NCBI GenBank assembly: GCA_007570785.1
Contig: ML664152.1
Span: forward strand, 7,304,171 to 7,368,170
From: Antilocapra americana
Taxonomy: Eukaryota > Chordata > Mammalia > Artiodactyla > Antilocapridae
Direction: 5' to 3'
Length of the DNA stretch: 64,000 bases
This document shows, piece after piece, positions 44,300-53,632 of this stretch. The notes beneath the pieces were generated by a model that was given only the letters and a program-made list of their open reading frames with translations, was not told the origin of the DNA and searched no databases. How positions within the stretch are numbered: the first letter of the stretch is position 1; each line of letters starts with the position of its first letter. Made by a program: the position numbers and the translations under genes.

Positions 44300-45210
44300 T
44301 GGCGAGCATGGAATTAGCATGCTCCAATTTCTAGAGAGGGCTTCCTGGAACAAGTATTTTGAGAGGAGAGAAGCCAGCCCAGGGAGAAGAAACCACAGGA
44401 GCAAAGCAGAGGAGTGGGGAATTCACATATTGAGAAAAGAGAACGCTCATCACTATATTTTGAAGCCAATTTTCTGACAAAGTAATGTTGCTAAGGATTT
44501 GACTTTTATTATTTTTTCAACATTATTTAGCAGCAATAAACACATTTTAAAATGCACCAATGATTAAATGTTGCAGTTTTTAAATAATGTTTCTCAAGAT
44601 TTTGCCTAATGGATTTGCAGGAAGTTGAATGGTTGTGTCTAGTCCTTGACCTACACTGTTTAATTATCCTTATTGACTGACTCATGAAATTCTATTGTGT
44701 GCAGGGCTGTGCTGTAAATGAGCTTTGTTCCTTTCGTGAAATTGAATGCACTCTGCGTTTTCTTCTGGCCTGTGATCAAGAAGTGAGCTGCATCTTCTCT
44801 AGCCACCTGAGACAGAAACCTAGCAAAACAAATGACTATGAAAATGGCATCTGATAGTCTTGTATCAGAAAGTTACACTAGCACCTCTCATTTGAGAGTT
44901 TTTAAAATTATACAATGAAACCAGATTCCAGAATCAGGGCCAACCACACCAGTAGGAAGAGAGGTGGCTGAGATGGGGTGATTTCTGGACATTTGGAAGA
45001 ACAGGCTGTCTCTTAAAATGTATCCCTCCTGCTGGGTGGTGGCCAAGAATCTACAAGAAAGTGCCATTCCTGTAGCTTGAGAGATTTTTTTAACTAGATG
45101 ATCTTTGAGGTCCCTTAATCATTCTAAATCAGCACTTGAAAACTAAAGATTCACGGACTAAAACAGGCCTGTATCTATGTTTTATTCAGGCCTCCTAGTG
45201 TTAAATTTAT

Positions 45211-45239
45211 GCGTGTGTGTATGTATGTATTTTTTATAG

Positions 45240-45284
<45 letters not shown>
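45211..45284 (+). repeat. TG/TA microsatellite
   Basis: GCGTGTGTGT and ATGTATGTAT, then a T-run, TATATATGTG and about 12 further TG units ending in TATATATATA. Confidence 0.95.
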
Positions 45285-45629
45285 GTTTAAAGGATTAAAC
45301 AGTGGTATCTTCTGTAGCTCACCCATCTAGGTTAATTCATCCTTTCACTATATTTGTTTAGTTTTAAAAATAATTCCATTAGTAGAAAACTAGTAACATA
45401 AATGATTCTTGTCTAGAGAAAGCAAAATAATTGTGTCCAGTGAAATGTACCAATTACTACATAGATGAATAGATAGACCCATTCTGTGGGTAGAACTATT
45501 TTGTATTAACTTGGAAATTCATTGCAGAGTTCTTTATTCCCTATAGGTCTCTACTGTTTAAATTGACCCTTGAACTGCTTGTAATTCTTACTGGGTACCT
45601 CATTAATGAGTTCAATGAAGCAGTATTTG

Positions 45630-46035
45630 ATGGCTTTTTTTTAAACATTATCTTTTTATTTCTTCTCAATATATATATTTAATTGACTTACAATGTTTCA
45701 GGTTTACAGTTACATATATACATACACATATTATTTTGAAATTATTTTCCATTATGGGCTTCCCTCATAGCTCAGTCGGTAAAGAATCTGGCTGCAATGC
45801 AGGAGACCCAGGTTCAATTCCTGGGTTGGGAAGATACCCTGGAGAAAGAAATGGCAACCTACTCTAGGATTCTTGCCTGGAGAATCCCATGGACAGAGGA
45901 GCCTGGCGGGGCTACAGTCCATGAGGTTTCAAGAGTTGGACATGACTTAGTGACTAAACCACCACCACCACAAGATATTAATTATAGTTTTCTGTGCTCT
46001 ACAGTAAACCTTTGTTGCTTATCTGTTTTTTAAAT
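45630..46035 (-). mobile_element. Older L1 3' end, minus strand, split by a SINE
   Basis: 45630-45755 (TTAATTGACTTACAATGTTT, TTTTCCATTAT) and 45975-46035 (AAGATATTAATTATAGTTTT, ACAGTAAACCTTTGTTGC) are the reverse complement of the older L1 3'UTR seen at 5594-5882 and 9700-9928. Confidence 0.82.
45756..45972 (+). mobile_element. Bov-tA SINE, plus strand, ACC-repeat tail
   Basis: GGGCTTCCCTCATAGCTCAG through GTTGGACATGACTTAGTGAC is full-length Bov-tA; the tail is an ACC run at 45958-45971. Confidence 0.95.
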
Positions 46036-46042
46036 TAGTAAT

Positions 46043-46100
46043 CTAGCATTCTACTCATACTAGAATGCTAGTTCTACTAGTATTCTCATACTAGAATACT
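46043..46100 (+). repeat. Two adjacent related hairpins
   Basis: Inverted repeat 1: 46043-46053 with 46061-46071 (11 bp, 7-nt loop). Inverted repeat 2: 46079-46086 with 46093-46100 (8 bp, 6-nt loop). Both loops contain CATAC, so the block looks like a tandem duplication of one hairpin. Confidence 0.7.
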
Positions 46101-46845
46101 CACACTCATAAGTCAAACAAGTGAAATAAAAATGTCATAGTTAGGAAAAAATCCTTAAGTTTTCTAAAATATATATATAAACACATATTATTTATATACA
46201 TGTATACAAAAGCTTTTCTACCACACTTGGTAAAGGCTTGAGAAAGAGCATCAGAAAAATAAAGAAGAAATGGAGAAATTGGAAAACATAAAGTAAATGA
46301 AATGGGAGCACTAAATATGAAATAGAAAAAGTGAAACAAACTATATAAAAGATCATCATATAGTCCAGTTGTTTTTAAACATGGCTGCTCATTAGAAATA
46401 TATTTGGAGCTCTGGAGGAAAAACAAGCAATACTTGGACATTTGTATTTTTTTAAAAAAAATTCCAAGATAATTCTGATATGCCTCTGAATTTTAGAAAA
46501 TGATTACAGGTTTTTCTATTAAATCATAGTTTTGATGATATAGAGGTCTATTACTTTTCTTCTGACCAATCATGATACAATGGTATTAAGTGAGTAGTTA
46601 CATAGTCACAATAGTAAAACATGTTTATCAGTTTTCACAATCAAAATAAAAACAGAGTAGTTTTCACAATCAATAGCCAGACAAAAAATAAAAGATCATT
46701 ACAATTGCAAGCCATTGTGGGAATATGAGTAACCTAACAATAAATAGTAACCTAACAACCTAACAATTGTATGCAATAAAATAATTGCATACAATTTTGG
46801 GGGGTGGTCAAGCAGGGTGATGTGGTAAGTGGAAGAGCTACATGC
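46101..46845. other. Spacer with no recognised gene
   Basis: TAACCTAACAA-like text repeats near 46728-46766, and a 13-bp perfect inverted repeat (46765-46777 with 46784-46796) follows. A 111-codon minus-strand frame (46106-46441) shows no domain. Confidence 0.4.
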
Positions 46846-46944
46846 ACATGTTTTCATCCACCCAGCCAGTCTGTGTCTTTTGGTTTGTGCATTTAATCCA
46901 TCTACATTTAAGGTAATTATTGTTATGTATGATCCTATTACCAT
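46846..46944 (-). pseudogene. First codons of L1 ORF2
   Basis: MVIGSYITIITLNVDGLNAQ and then KRHRLAGWMK: the endonuclease N-terminus with its catalytic Asn position changed (NVDG for NVNG). Homology ends at about 46846; the remaining frame to 46699 is unrelated. Confidence 0.85.
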
Positions 46945-46999
46945 TTTCTTAATTGTTTTGGGTTTCTTTTCTGTAGGTCTTTTCCTTCTCTTGTATTTC

Positions 47000-47848
47000 C
47001 TGCCTAGGAAGTTCCTTTAGCATTTGTTGTAAAGATGGTTTGATGGTGCTGAATTCTCTTAATTTTTTCTTGAAAGCTTTTGATTTCTTCATCAAATCTA
47101 AAGGAGAATCTTGCTAGGTAGAGTATTCTTGATTGTAGGTTCTTCCCTTTCATCACTTTAAATATGGTGCTATTCCCTTCTGGCTCGTAGAGTTTCTGTT
47201 GAGAAATTGGCTGATAGCTTGGTGGGAGTTCTCTTGTATGTTATTTGTCATTTTCCCTATGCTGCTTTTAATATTTTATATCTGTCTTTAATTGTTGTCT
47301 GTTTGACTACCAACTGTCTTGGTATGTTCCTCCTTGGCTTTATCCTGTCTGGGACTCTCTGTGCTTCCTGGACTTGGTTGACTATTTGCCTTCCCATGTT
47401 AGGGAATTTTTCAGCTATTATCTCTTCAAATATTTTCTCAGGTCCTTTCTCTTTTCCTTCTCCTTTTGGGACCCCTGTAATGGAATGTTGGTGCATTTAA
47501 GTTGTCCCAGAGGTCTCTTAGGCTGTCTTTATTTCTCTTCATTCTTTTTTCTGTATTCTGTTCTGTGGCAGTGATTTCCACCATTCTGTCCTCTAGGTCA
47601 TTTATCCTTTCTTCTGTCTCAGTTATTCTGCTATTGATTCCTTCTAGTGTATTATTCATCTCGGTTTGCTTGTTCTCTGGTTCTTCCAGGTCTTTGGTAA
47701 ACATTTCTTGCATCTTCTCCATTGTTTTCCCAAGATCCTGGATCATCTTCACTATCACTATTCTGAATTCTTTTTCTGGAAGATTGCCTATCTCCACTTC
47801 ATTTAGTTGTTTTTCTGGGGTTTTCTCTTGTCCCTTCATCTGGGACAT
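47000..47848 (-). pseudogene. L1 ORF1, nearly complete, frameshifted
   Basis: The start Met is at 47848 (MSQMKGQEKTPEKQLNEVE). The coiled coil follows (KMQEMFTKDLEEPENKQTEM and NSRITETEERINDLEDRM), then WDNLNAPTFHYRGPKRRRK. One frameshift near 47450-47490 moves into frame 47257-47496 (EKIFEEIIAEKFPNMGR, AQRVPDRIKPRRN). The C-terminal domain continues to about 47000 in decayed form. ORF1 forms trimers that coat L1 RNA. Much better preserved than the copy at 1-812. Confidence 0.88.
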
Positions 47849-47859
47849 AACTTTCTACT

Positions 47860-48770
47860 TTTTCATCCTAACTTTCTCTGAAGTGGTTTTTGTTTTAGCC
47901 ACTGTGGAACTGTGGTTCTTCTTGCTTTTTCTGTCTGCCTCCTGATAGAAGAGGCTAAGAGGCTTGTGTAAGCTTTCTGATGGGAGGGACTGGCAGTGGG
48001 AAAAACTGGGTCTTGCTCTGGTGGGCAGGGCCTTGTTCACTAAAGCATTAATCCAATTACCTGCTGATGGGTGGGATTATCTCCCTTCCTGGTGGTTATC
48101 TGGCCTGAGGTGACCCAGCCCTAGGGTCTAAGGACTCTATGGAATGGTTAATAGTGACCTCCGAGAGGGACTAGCCCAAGGGGGACCTTCCTGGACTGTA
48201 CTACCAGTGCCCCATCCCTGTGGTGAGCCCCCTCCCACAGCTCCACAGGAGACTCCAACACTAGCAGATAGTTTTTGTTCAGTCTCCTGTGGGGTCACTG
48301 TTCCTTTCCTTTGGGTCTTGGTGAGTGCAAGATTTTGTTTGTGCCCCTCCAAGACTGGAGTTTCTCATTCCCCCAGTCCTGTGGAAGTCCTATAATCAAA
48401 CCCCTCTGGCCTTCACGGTCAGATTCCCTGGGGATTCCCAGTCCCTTTGTCAGATTGCCAGGCTGGGAAGCCTGACATGGTGTTCTGAAGCTTCACAACA
48501 ATGGGAGAATGTCTTTGGTATTATTGTTCTCCAGTTCATGGGTCACTCACCTAGCAGGTGTGGGATTTGATTTTATCGTGATGGCTCTCCTCCTACCGTT
48601 TTGCTGCAGTTTCTTTTTTCATCTTTGGACTTGGGGTATCTTTTTTTGGTGAGTTCCAGCATCCTCCTGTCAATAGGTGTTCCATAGCTGGTTGCAATTT
48701 TGATGCTCTCACAGGAGGAGATGAGCACACATCCTTCTATCTCCACCATCTTGAACCAGAGTCCACACAC
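47860..48770 (-). promoter_or_regulatory. L1 5'UTR (internal promoter region), minus strand
   Basis: About 0.9 kb, GC-richer than its surroundings, lying between the L1 start and ORF1. In L1 this region carries the internal RNA polymerase II promoter. It is collinear with 56380-57372 on the same strand, including CTGATGGGAG, CTGGGTCTTG, GGGCAGGGCC, CTCCTGTGGGGTCACTG-like and ATTCCCTGGGG boxes. Confidence 0.8.
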
Positions 48771-49613
48771 ATATATTTTAAAATAACTTCTTGTTGATGG
48801 TCCCAGTTCTCCTGAGTCTTGGCTTCTAGCTTCACTAGGAGTGTTCAGTGATTTCAAAGAAACAGACACAGTGATTTGGACTAGAGAAGGCTCCAGTCAG
48901 ACCCCAATTCTTTGCAGCAGGGCCTCTGACTCTCGGCGTTTACAATCCAGATCAGAGTCATCCTGAACTGGTTCTTTATTCTGCAGCATGTCAGCCTTTT
49001 TCTTTTTCCACTCCTCTTCCTTCTTTATCTGCTCCTCTTCCTCACAACTTTACTTTTTCTTAAAATTTATCTTTTGAAAGTGTGTAATTTTGGATCTCAA
49101 GAAGAGACAGTTGAGTGGATCATTATGCTGCTGTAGTTCCAGATGCATCGTCATCTTTGATTCTTACAGGTCTCTTTTTTGTTTCCATGATTTCCTTCTA
49201 TCCACATACTTCACTGCTATTCCTTTTTTACCTGCACCATGGACAACTGTTTTCATGTATATACTGCATATTTTATCTTTGTAAGTGTTCATATGTTTTA
49301 AAATTGAATTTAAGACATATAAATTAAATGAAAAAGTATACTTAGGTATGGAGCTCAATGGATCTCCATCTAATCATCATCCAGACATAGAATGTTTCCA
49401 ACACCCTATAAGAAACATTGCCAGATGAGACAATGGCTATCAGCTGCTCCTCTCCCCAGAGGGGCTAGTTTTCTCTACAGCTTAGTTGTGCCTATTCTTG
49501 AACTTTTAATATGTTCTTAAACATATCATACAATATATTCTCTTCTGCATCTGCCTTCTTTCCCATGTTATTGTATGTAGAAGTCGTTTATTCACTTTTT
49601 ATTGCTGAGTAGT
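48771..49613. other. Spacer with a possible coding-like fragment
   Basis: Contains the minus-strand frame at 48897-49049 listed separately. The rest is unrecognised. Confidence 0.4.
48897..49049 (-). other. Coding-like fragment, possibly an exon or retrocopy remnant
   Basis: A 50-codon open stretch (after an in-frame stop at 49050-49052) encodes an acidic/basic, coiled-coil-like peptide with EEEWKKKKADMLQNKEP and ends KRRESEALLQRIGV, stop. The composition is unlike the transposon frames around it and looks like the C-terminus of a cellular protein. I cannot name the parent. No splice-acceptor or poly(A) evidence is decisive, and chance is possible. Confidence 0.25.
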
Positions 49614-49649
49614 ATTCATGCTGGTGTCTCTGATGGTAAAGAATCTGCT
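49614..49649 (+). mobile_element. Bov-tA head fragment
   Basis: CTGGTGTCTCTGATGGTAAA followed by GAATCTG matches the Bov-tA tRNA-derived head. It breaks off at 49649; the tail reappears at 50082. Confidence 0.6.
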
Positions 49650-50081
49650 TTTTCTAGTCCCCAGCCATATCTTCCCAGGTTTCTGCTGTGCCAACACAAT
49701 CTCCAACTTCAGCTCTTCAGTCAAACTGGACCCTCACGTTTCAGCACACAGATGTCTTCCAGAGCATCACCATCTCCTTTATCATGGGTTCAAGTTCCAA
49801 GATGTCTACCAGTCAGCTTGATCTCCTTGGATTGCCTCTTGAGAATTATCTCAATCAGCAGCCAAATCAAGCTTCCTGCTTCCCATGTAGCAGGAAAATT
49901 TTTAAATGAACAGTACCTCCAAGCTAAATCAGAAGTCTATGATCCTTTATATAGTTTTTGCTATTGCTTAAAAACTTTATTGGCTGCTTTTTTTTTTTTA
50001 ACACCAAGTGCAGGAGTAAATATTGGTTTGGGCATAGTCTCAGTGAATTGGCATTTCCATGATTCTAGGGATGTATTCTCA

Positions 50082-50192
50082 ACCCACTCCAGTATTCTTG
50101 CCTGGGAAATCCAGGGACAGAGGAGACTGGAGTGCTGCAGTCCATAGGGTCTCAAAAGAGTCCGACATGACTGAGCAACAGAACAACATGAT
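50082..50192 (+). mobile_element. Bov-tA 3' half, plus strand
   Basis: ACCCACTCCAGTATTCTTGC through GTCCGACATGACTGAGCAAC is the Bov-tA 3' half. The 430 bp between this and the head fragment is not SINE. Confidence 0.88.
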
Positions 50193-50407
50193 CCTATTTG
50201 ACTGAGTGTTCTAAACCCTTTTGAAATTTATTGACAAAACTTCCTAAATCAAAATTTAATACAGTCCTTTGATCTCTAGCTAACTTTGAGATTAGGTTTA
50301 TTTGGTAGGTTGAATTACATGGGAAGTAGTGTCAAATGAATAATAAATCTTCCTAGGTTAGGTTAAATTATATTATATGGTAAATGTTACTAATGTAGAT
50401 ATCATAG

Positions 50408-50630
50408 AGGGTTTCCTAGGTGGTGCTAGTGGTAAAGAACCTGCCTGCCAATGCAGGAGACATAAGAGATAAGGGCTTGATCTCTGAGTTGGGAAGATGC
50501 CCTAGAAGAGGGCATGGCAACCGACTCCAGGGTTCTTACCTGGAAAATCCCATGGATAGAGGAACCTGGCAGGCTACAGTCCATAGGGTCGCAAAGAATT
50601 GGACACGACTGAAGTGACTTAGTACACAGA
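50408..50630 (+). mobile_element. Bov-tA SINE, plus strand
   Basis: GGTTTCCTAGGTGGTGCTAG through AATTGGACACGACTGAAGTG is a full-length but diverged Bov-tA. Confidence 0.93.
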
Positions 50631-51601
50631 CATAGCCCACCAACTAATGATTGGAATAGTTGAGACGTTTACAATGATGGAATCATTACATTTTTTAAAT
50701 GTGAAGAATAAACCAATTTCCTAAGCTACCTCAGTCATCATCTCCAGTGGATTAAAATCAAGCAAAGCCTTTATAGATGAGTTTGTGGGAAATGTGAAGG
50801 ATACAAACACATTTAGGAGAGATTAGAAAGCATCATAGAGAGAATTAGGTTTAATGCCCTTCATTCTCTGTGTAATAATCTGTAGCTTCTGCTCCTCAAA
50901 ACTCATCAGTTTCAGCAGGATCAGATAATTCTCGAGGTCATAATCACATTTAAACGTTTATATTGTGCTCTACAATTTAATAAATTCATCCCCCTCAGTC
51001 TCCCTGTGGAGTCAGCCTACTGACCCACAAGTTAAGGTGCCGGATGAAGCAGCTTCCCGGACTAAGCAACCCATAGAGACAAGAGACTTGGGTGCTACCT
51101 GCTCTCTTTTGTGACTAGCTCTGAGATCTTAAGAAAGTCATAATTGCTTGGAACATCCTTTCAAAATCTATGAAAATAAGTGAGGGGGCCAAACTGTAAG
51201 TCTTTTTAGATCTGAGATTTCATGGTGCTGTTAATCTTCTGTTATACAGTTATGAAGTTGCCAAACTGAAATGGCTGTAGGGATCAAGCCAAATAAATGA
51301 AGTGCCAAATAAAATGGTGAAGAGAAGGGTGAGAGTACTTTAATCCCAACTCCCATGATCTCCATTACATGAACAGCTGATGTTTTTTTCATCTTGTAAT
51401 GTAGTATAACTTGTACTGTCATGCTAAGCAAGCAGAGCCTCAAGTTGGGAGTCCTGACCCAAGTACCCCACTTCCAAACACAGTCTCATACACAACCTCC
51501 CCATTATAGAAACCTTGGTACTGCAGCTAGCCAAGGACAAGTATTGGACTTTGGCAAACTGGAGCGCATGTATCCTATTTGTAATGGACTCTTGCTGACG
51601 C
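50631..51601. other. Spacer with no recognised gene
   Basis: Nothing recognised on either strand. Confidence 0.4.
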
Positions 51602-52279
51602 TGTAACAGGAACCCCCAGATCACTTTCACCAGCTCTGTGTGCCCATCTCCCAGCCCCTACATGATTTGCTACAAGAGTTGCACCTCTGTGGCCATGAGA
51701 GATTTGTTCTTGGGCCTTAGGGTTAATCCCTGATAAGGACAGAAGTGCCTAGAGGTGATGGCCTCCCCTCTTTCTGGCCATCCATAGCCAATGGGGTGAG
51801 TGTATAAAAGCCCACCTCCTTTACCTCTAGGAGGTGTAAACCCTAGATGAGAAAAACATCAATTTTGCTCTACTGTGCTCTGTGGGGTCAGGCTGAACAT
51901 GGGGTGCCACCTGAAATCACACCTAACTTGGCTTCTTCTACTGCCTTCTTCTGCTTCCTGACCCCATTGGTTTCTGCTGGAAGCACTTTCTTAATAATTC
52001 ACCTGTACCCAAACCCTTGGGACTTCCCAGGTTGCTCATTGGTAAAGAATCCACCTGCCTATGTAGGAGATGCAGGTTGGATCCCTGGGTCAGGAAGATC
52101 CCCTGGAAAAGGAAATGGCAACCCTCTCCAGTATTCCTGCCTGGAAGATCCCATGGAAAGAGGAGCCTGATGGGTTACATTCCATGGGGTCACAAAAGAG
52201 TCAGACATGATACCAACTAAACAATGATAACAATCCAAATCCTTGGCTAAGATACTGCTTTTGGAAAAATCCAATCTAC
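51602..52279 (+). mobile_element. ERVL-type (MLT2-like) LTR, plus strand, split by a SINE
   Basis: It starts TGTAACAGGAACC (51602), has CCAAT (51791) and a TATA box GTATAAAAGCC (51803-51813), then AATTCACCTGTACCCAAACC. It resumes after the SINE as AAATCCTTGGCTAAGATACT and ends near AATCCAATCTACA. The order CCAAT, TATA, then a CACTTGCAC...CCTTGTCT-like end is that of old mammalian ERVL LTRs. Confidence 0.6.
52021..52234 (+). mobile_element. Bov-tA SINE inside the LTR, with TSD
   Basis: GACTTCCCAGGTTGCTCATT through AGAGTCAGACATGATACC. A 12-bp TSD with one mismatch lies at 52009-52020 and 52235-52246 (CCAAACCCTTGG / CCAAATCCTTGG). Confidence 0.92.
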
Positions 52280-52684
52280 AATATTATCGAAATTCATTCA
52301 CATGCAATTTTTAAAAAAGATAATTTTTCTGTCAAACAAAATATATTAGAATACCAGAGCTAGCCAGTAAACCACCAATTTACAATCTGTGGTTTAATCT
52401 TTTATTCCCAGTCTAGTAAAAAAATCAGGGACTTGAAGAGAGTGCAAAAGATTTTGACAAAAATGCTGAAAAAGTGCAGAGATCCGTGTATATAATGCCT
52501 GCAGCTATTATATGGTCTGTTTTCCTAATGTACTTGCTTCTTTCTGCTCTATATATCAACACTGGCTATAAAGATTAAGGAACAGGAACAAAGTGGCTAA
52601 TGCTTGGGCTGGTTTATGATGCACAGTGGAACTCACTTATTCTTTCCATATTTTAAAGATGCCCTAGTGTTCTTTGTATTAATA
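52280..52684. other. Spacer with no recognised gene
   Basis: Nothing recognised. Confidence 0.4.
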
Positions 52685-52800
52685 ATGCCTAACATTTGTT
52701 TAGTGTCACATAGTCTTCAAAGTGCTTACCAGTGCATAATCTTATATGACTTCTACTGTGCTTATTTCACAGATGAGGAAACTGAAGTTCTGCAAGCTCC
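52685..52800 (+). mobile_element. MIR-like SINE fragment, plus strand
   Basis: CCTAACATTTGTTTAGTGTC, then AAGTGCTTACCAGTGCATAA, then TTTCACAGATGAGGAAACTG keep the MIR core order. Confidence 0.65.
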
Positions 52801-53134
52801 AAATCAGACAAATAAACTCTAAAATGTGGATGTTTTTCTTTCATATAGAGAGTTGGTGAAACATCTTTTATCTTAGAAAATTGGTGATTCCAAACCAGAT
52901 AGTAACAGGAGAAAAGTGTGTAGAAACTGAGATAAACAGAGAAAGTTAGAAGAGTATAGGCAAAGAGAAAATAGGATTTTTATAGGGGAAACCAAACTAG
53001 TGGAATCATGAAGAGTTGGGAAAATAAGCAAAATGAAGATAGAAAATGATCCAGTTCAAAAGAAAGATTGAAAAGTGGAGGGAGGAAAATTCATGGAGAG
53101 AGATAAGGACTCAGCAAGGAGAAGGGTCAGAAGG
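52801..53134. other. Spacer with no recognised gene
   Basis: Purine-rich (AGAAAA and GGAGG tracts). Nothing recognised. Confidence 0.4.
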
Positions 53135-53144
53135 CTGGTGGGTC

Positions 53145-53368
53145 TTTTTTTTCTTTCTTTAAATTTTATTTATTTATTTATTTGGCCGTGCTATGTCTGA
53201 GCTGTGGCACTTGGGATCTTCAATCTTCACTGTGGCTTGGGTGATCTTTAGTTGTGGCATGCAAACTCTTAGTTGCAGCATGTGGGATCTAGTTCCCTGA
53301 CCAGGAATGGAACCTAGGACCCCTGCGTTGAGCACAGAATCTTAGCTACTGGACCACAAGGGAAGTCC
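53145..53368 (-). mobile_element. CHR-type SINE, minus strand, with TSD
   Basis: T-rich tail at the left (TTTATTTATTTATTTATTTG), body with GTGGCATGCAAACTC, head at the right (ACTGGACCACAAGGGAAGTC). Perfect 10-bp TSD CTGGTGGGTC at 53135-53144 and 53369-53378. Confidence 0.95.
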
Positions 53369-53378
53369 CTGGTGGGTC

Positions 53379-53632
53379 AGTTTTGAGAATGACAAAAGAC
53401 AATAACCAAAACAGACTCATTGTGTTACCTGAAAACTGGATTTGCCTACTGGTGGGTACAGAGCCAAAGATACAGCCAAGACAAAGAACAGGAGAAGGAA
53501 GGATTAATTACTTTCAGCAAGTAAGGAAACTGCACTTAAGATCTTTCCCAAAGCAATGTCTACGTGAACAGTGAAATTGGGGGAGTTTTAAGCTAAAGGT
53601 ACATGCACATTCATGAAGGAGCTTGGGTCCTG
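53379..53632. other. Spacer with no recognised gene
   Basis: Short unique stretch; nothing recognised. Confidence 0.4.

Larger units (their letters stand above)
44216..45629. other. Spacer with a G-quadruplex motif, a duplication arm and a TG microsatellite
   Basis: No gene recognised. Contains the G-run block at 44276-44299, the second arm of the ancient duplication at 44558-44679, and the microsatellite at 45211-45284. Confidence 0.4.
46846..48770 (-). mobile_element. L1 with complete 5'UTR but no 3' part, minus strand
   Basis: Reading leftwards: 5'UTR (48770 to about 47860; starts GGTTCAAGATGGTGGAGATA), ORF1 (47848 to about 47000), a short spacer, and the first 33 codons of ORF2 (46944 to about 46846, through KRHRLAGWMK). 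L1 homology then stops. Insertions normally lose 5', not 3', sequence, so later deletion, recombination or an unusual insertion is needed. Confidence 0.9.

Noticed and set aside
46765..46796. 13-bp inverted repeat as the cause of the L1 truncation at 46846
   Set aside because: It is about 50 bp from the breakpoint and AT-rich; no direct link can be shown.
47207..47945. Plus-strand hydrophobic frames in the L1 5' region
   Set aside because: Antisense of the ORF1 coiled coil, not a membrane protein.
49602..50147. 181-codon plus-strand frame as a gene
   Set aside because: It starts and ends in Bov-tA fragments, has no domain or signal, and composition is ordinary.
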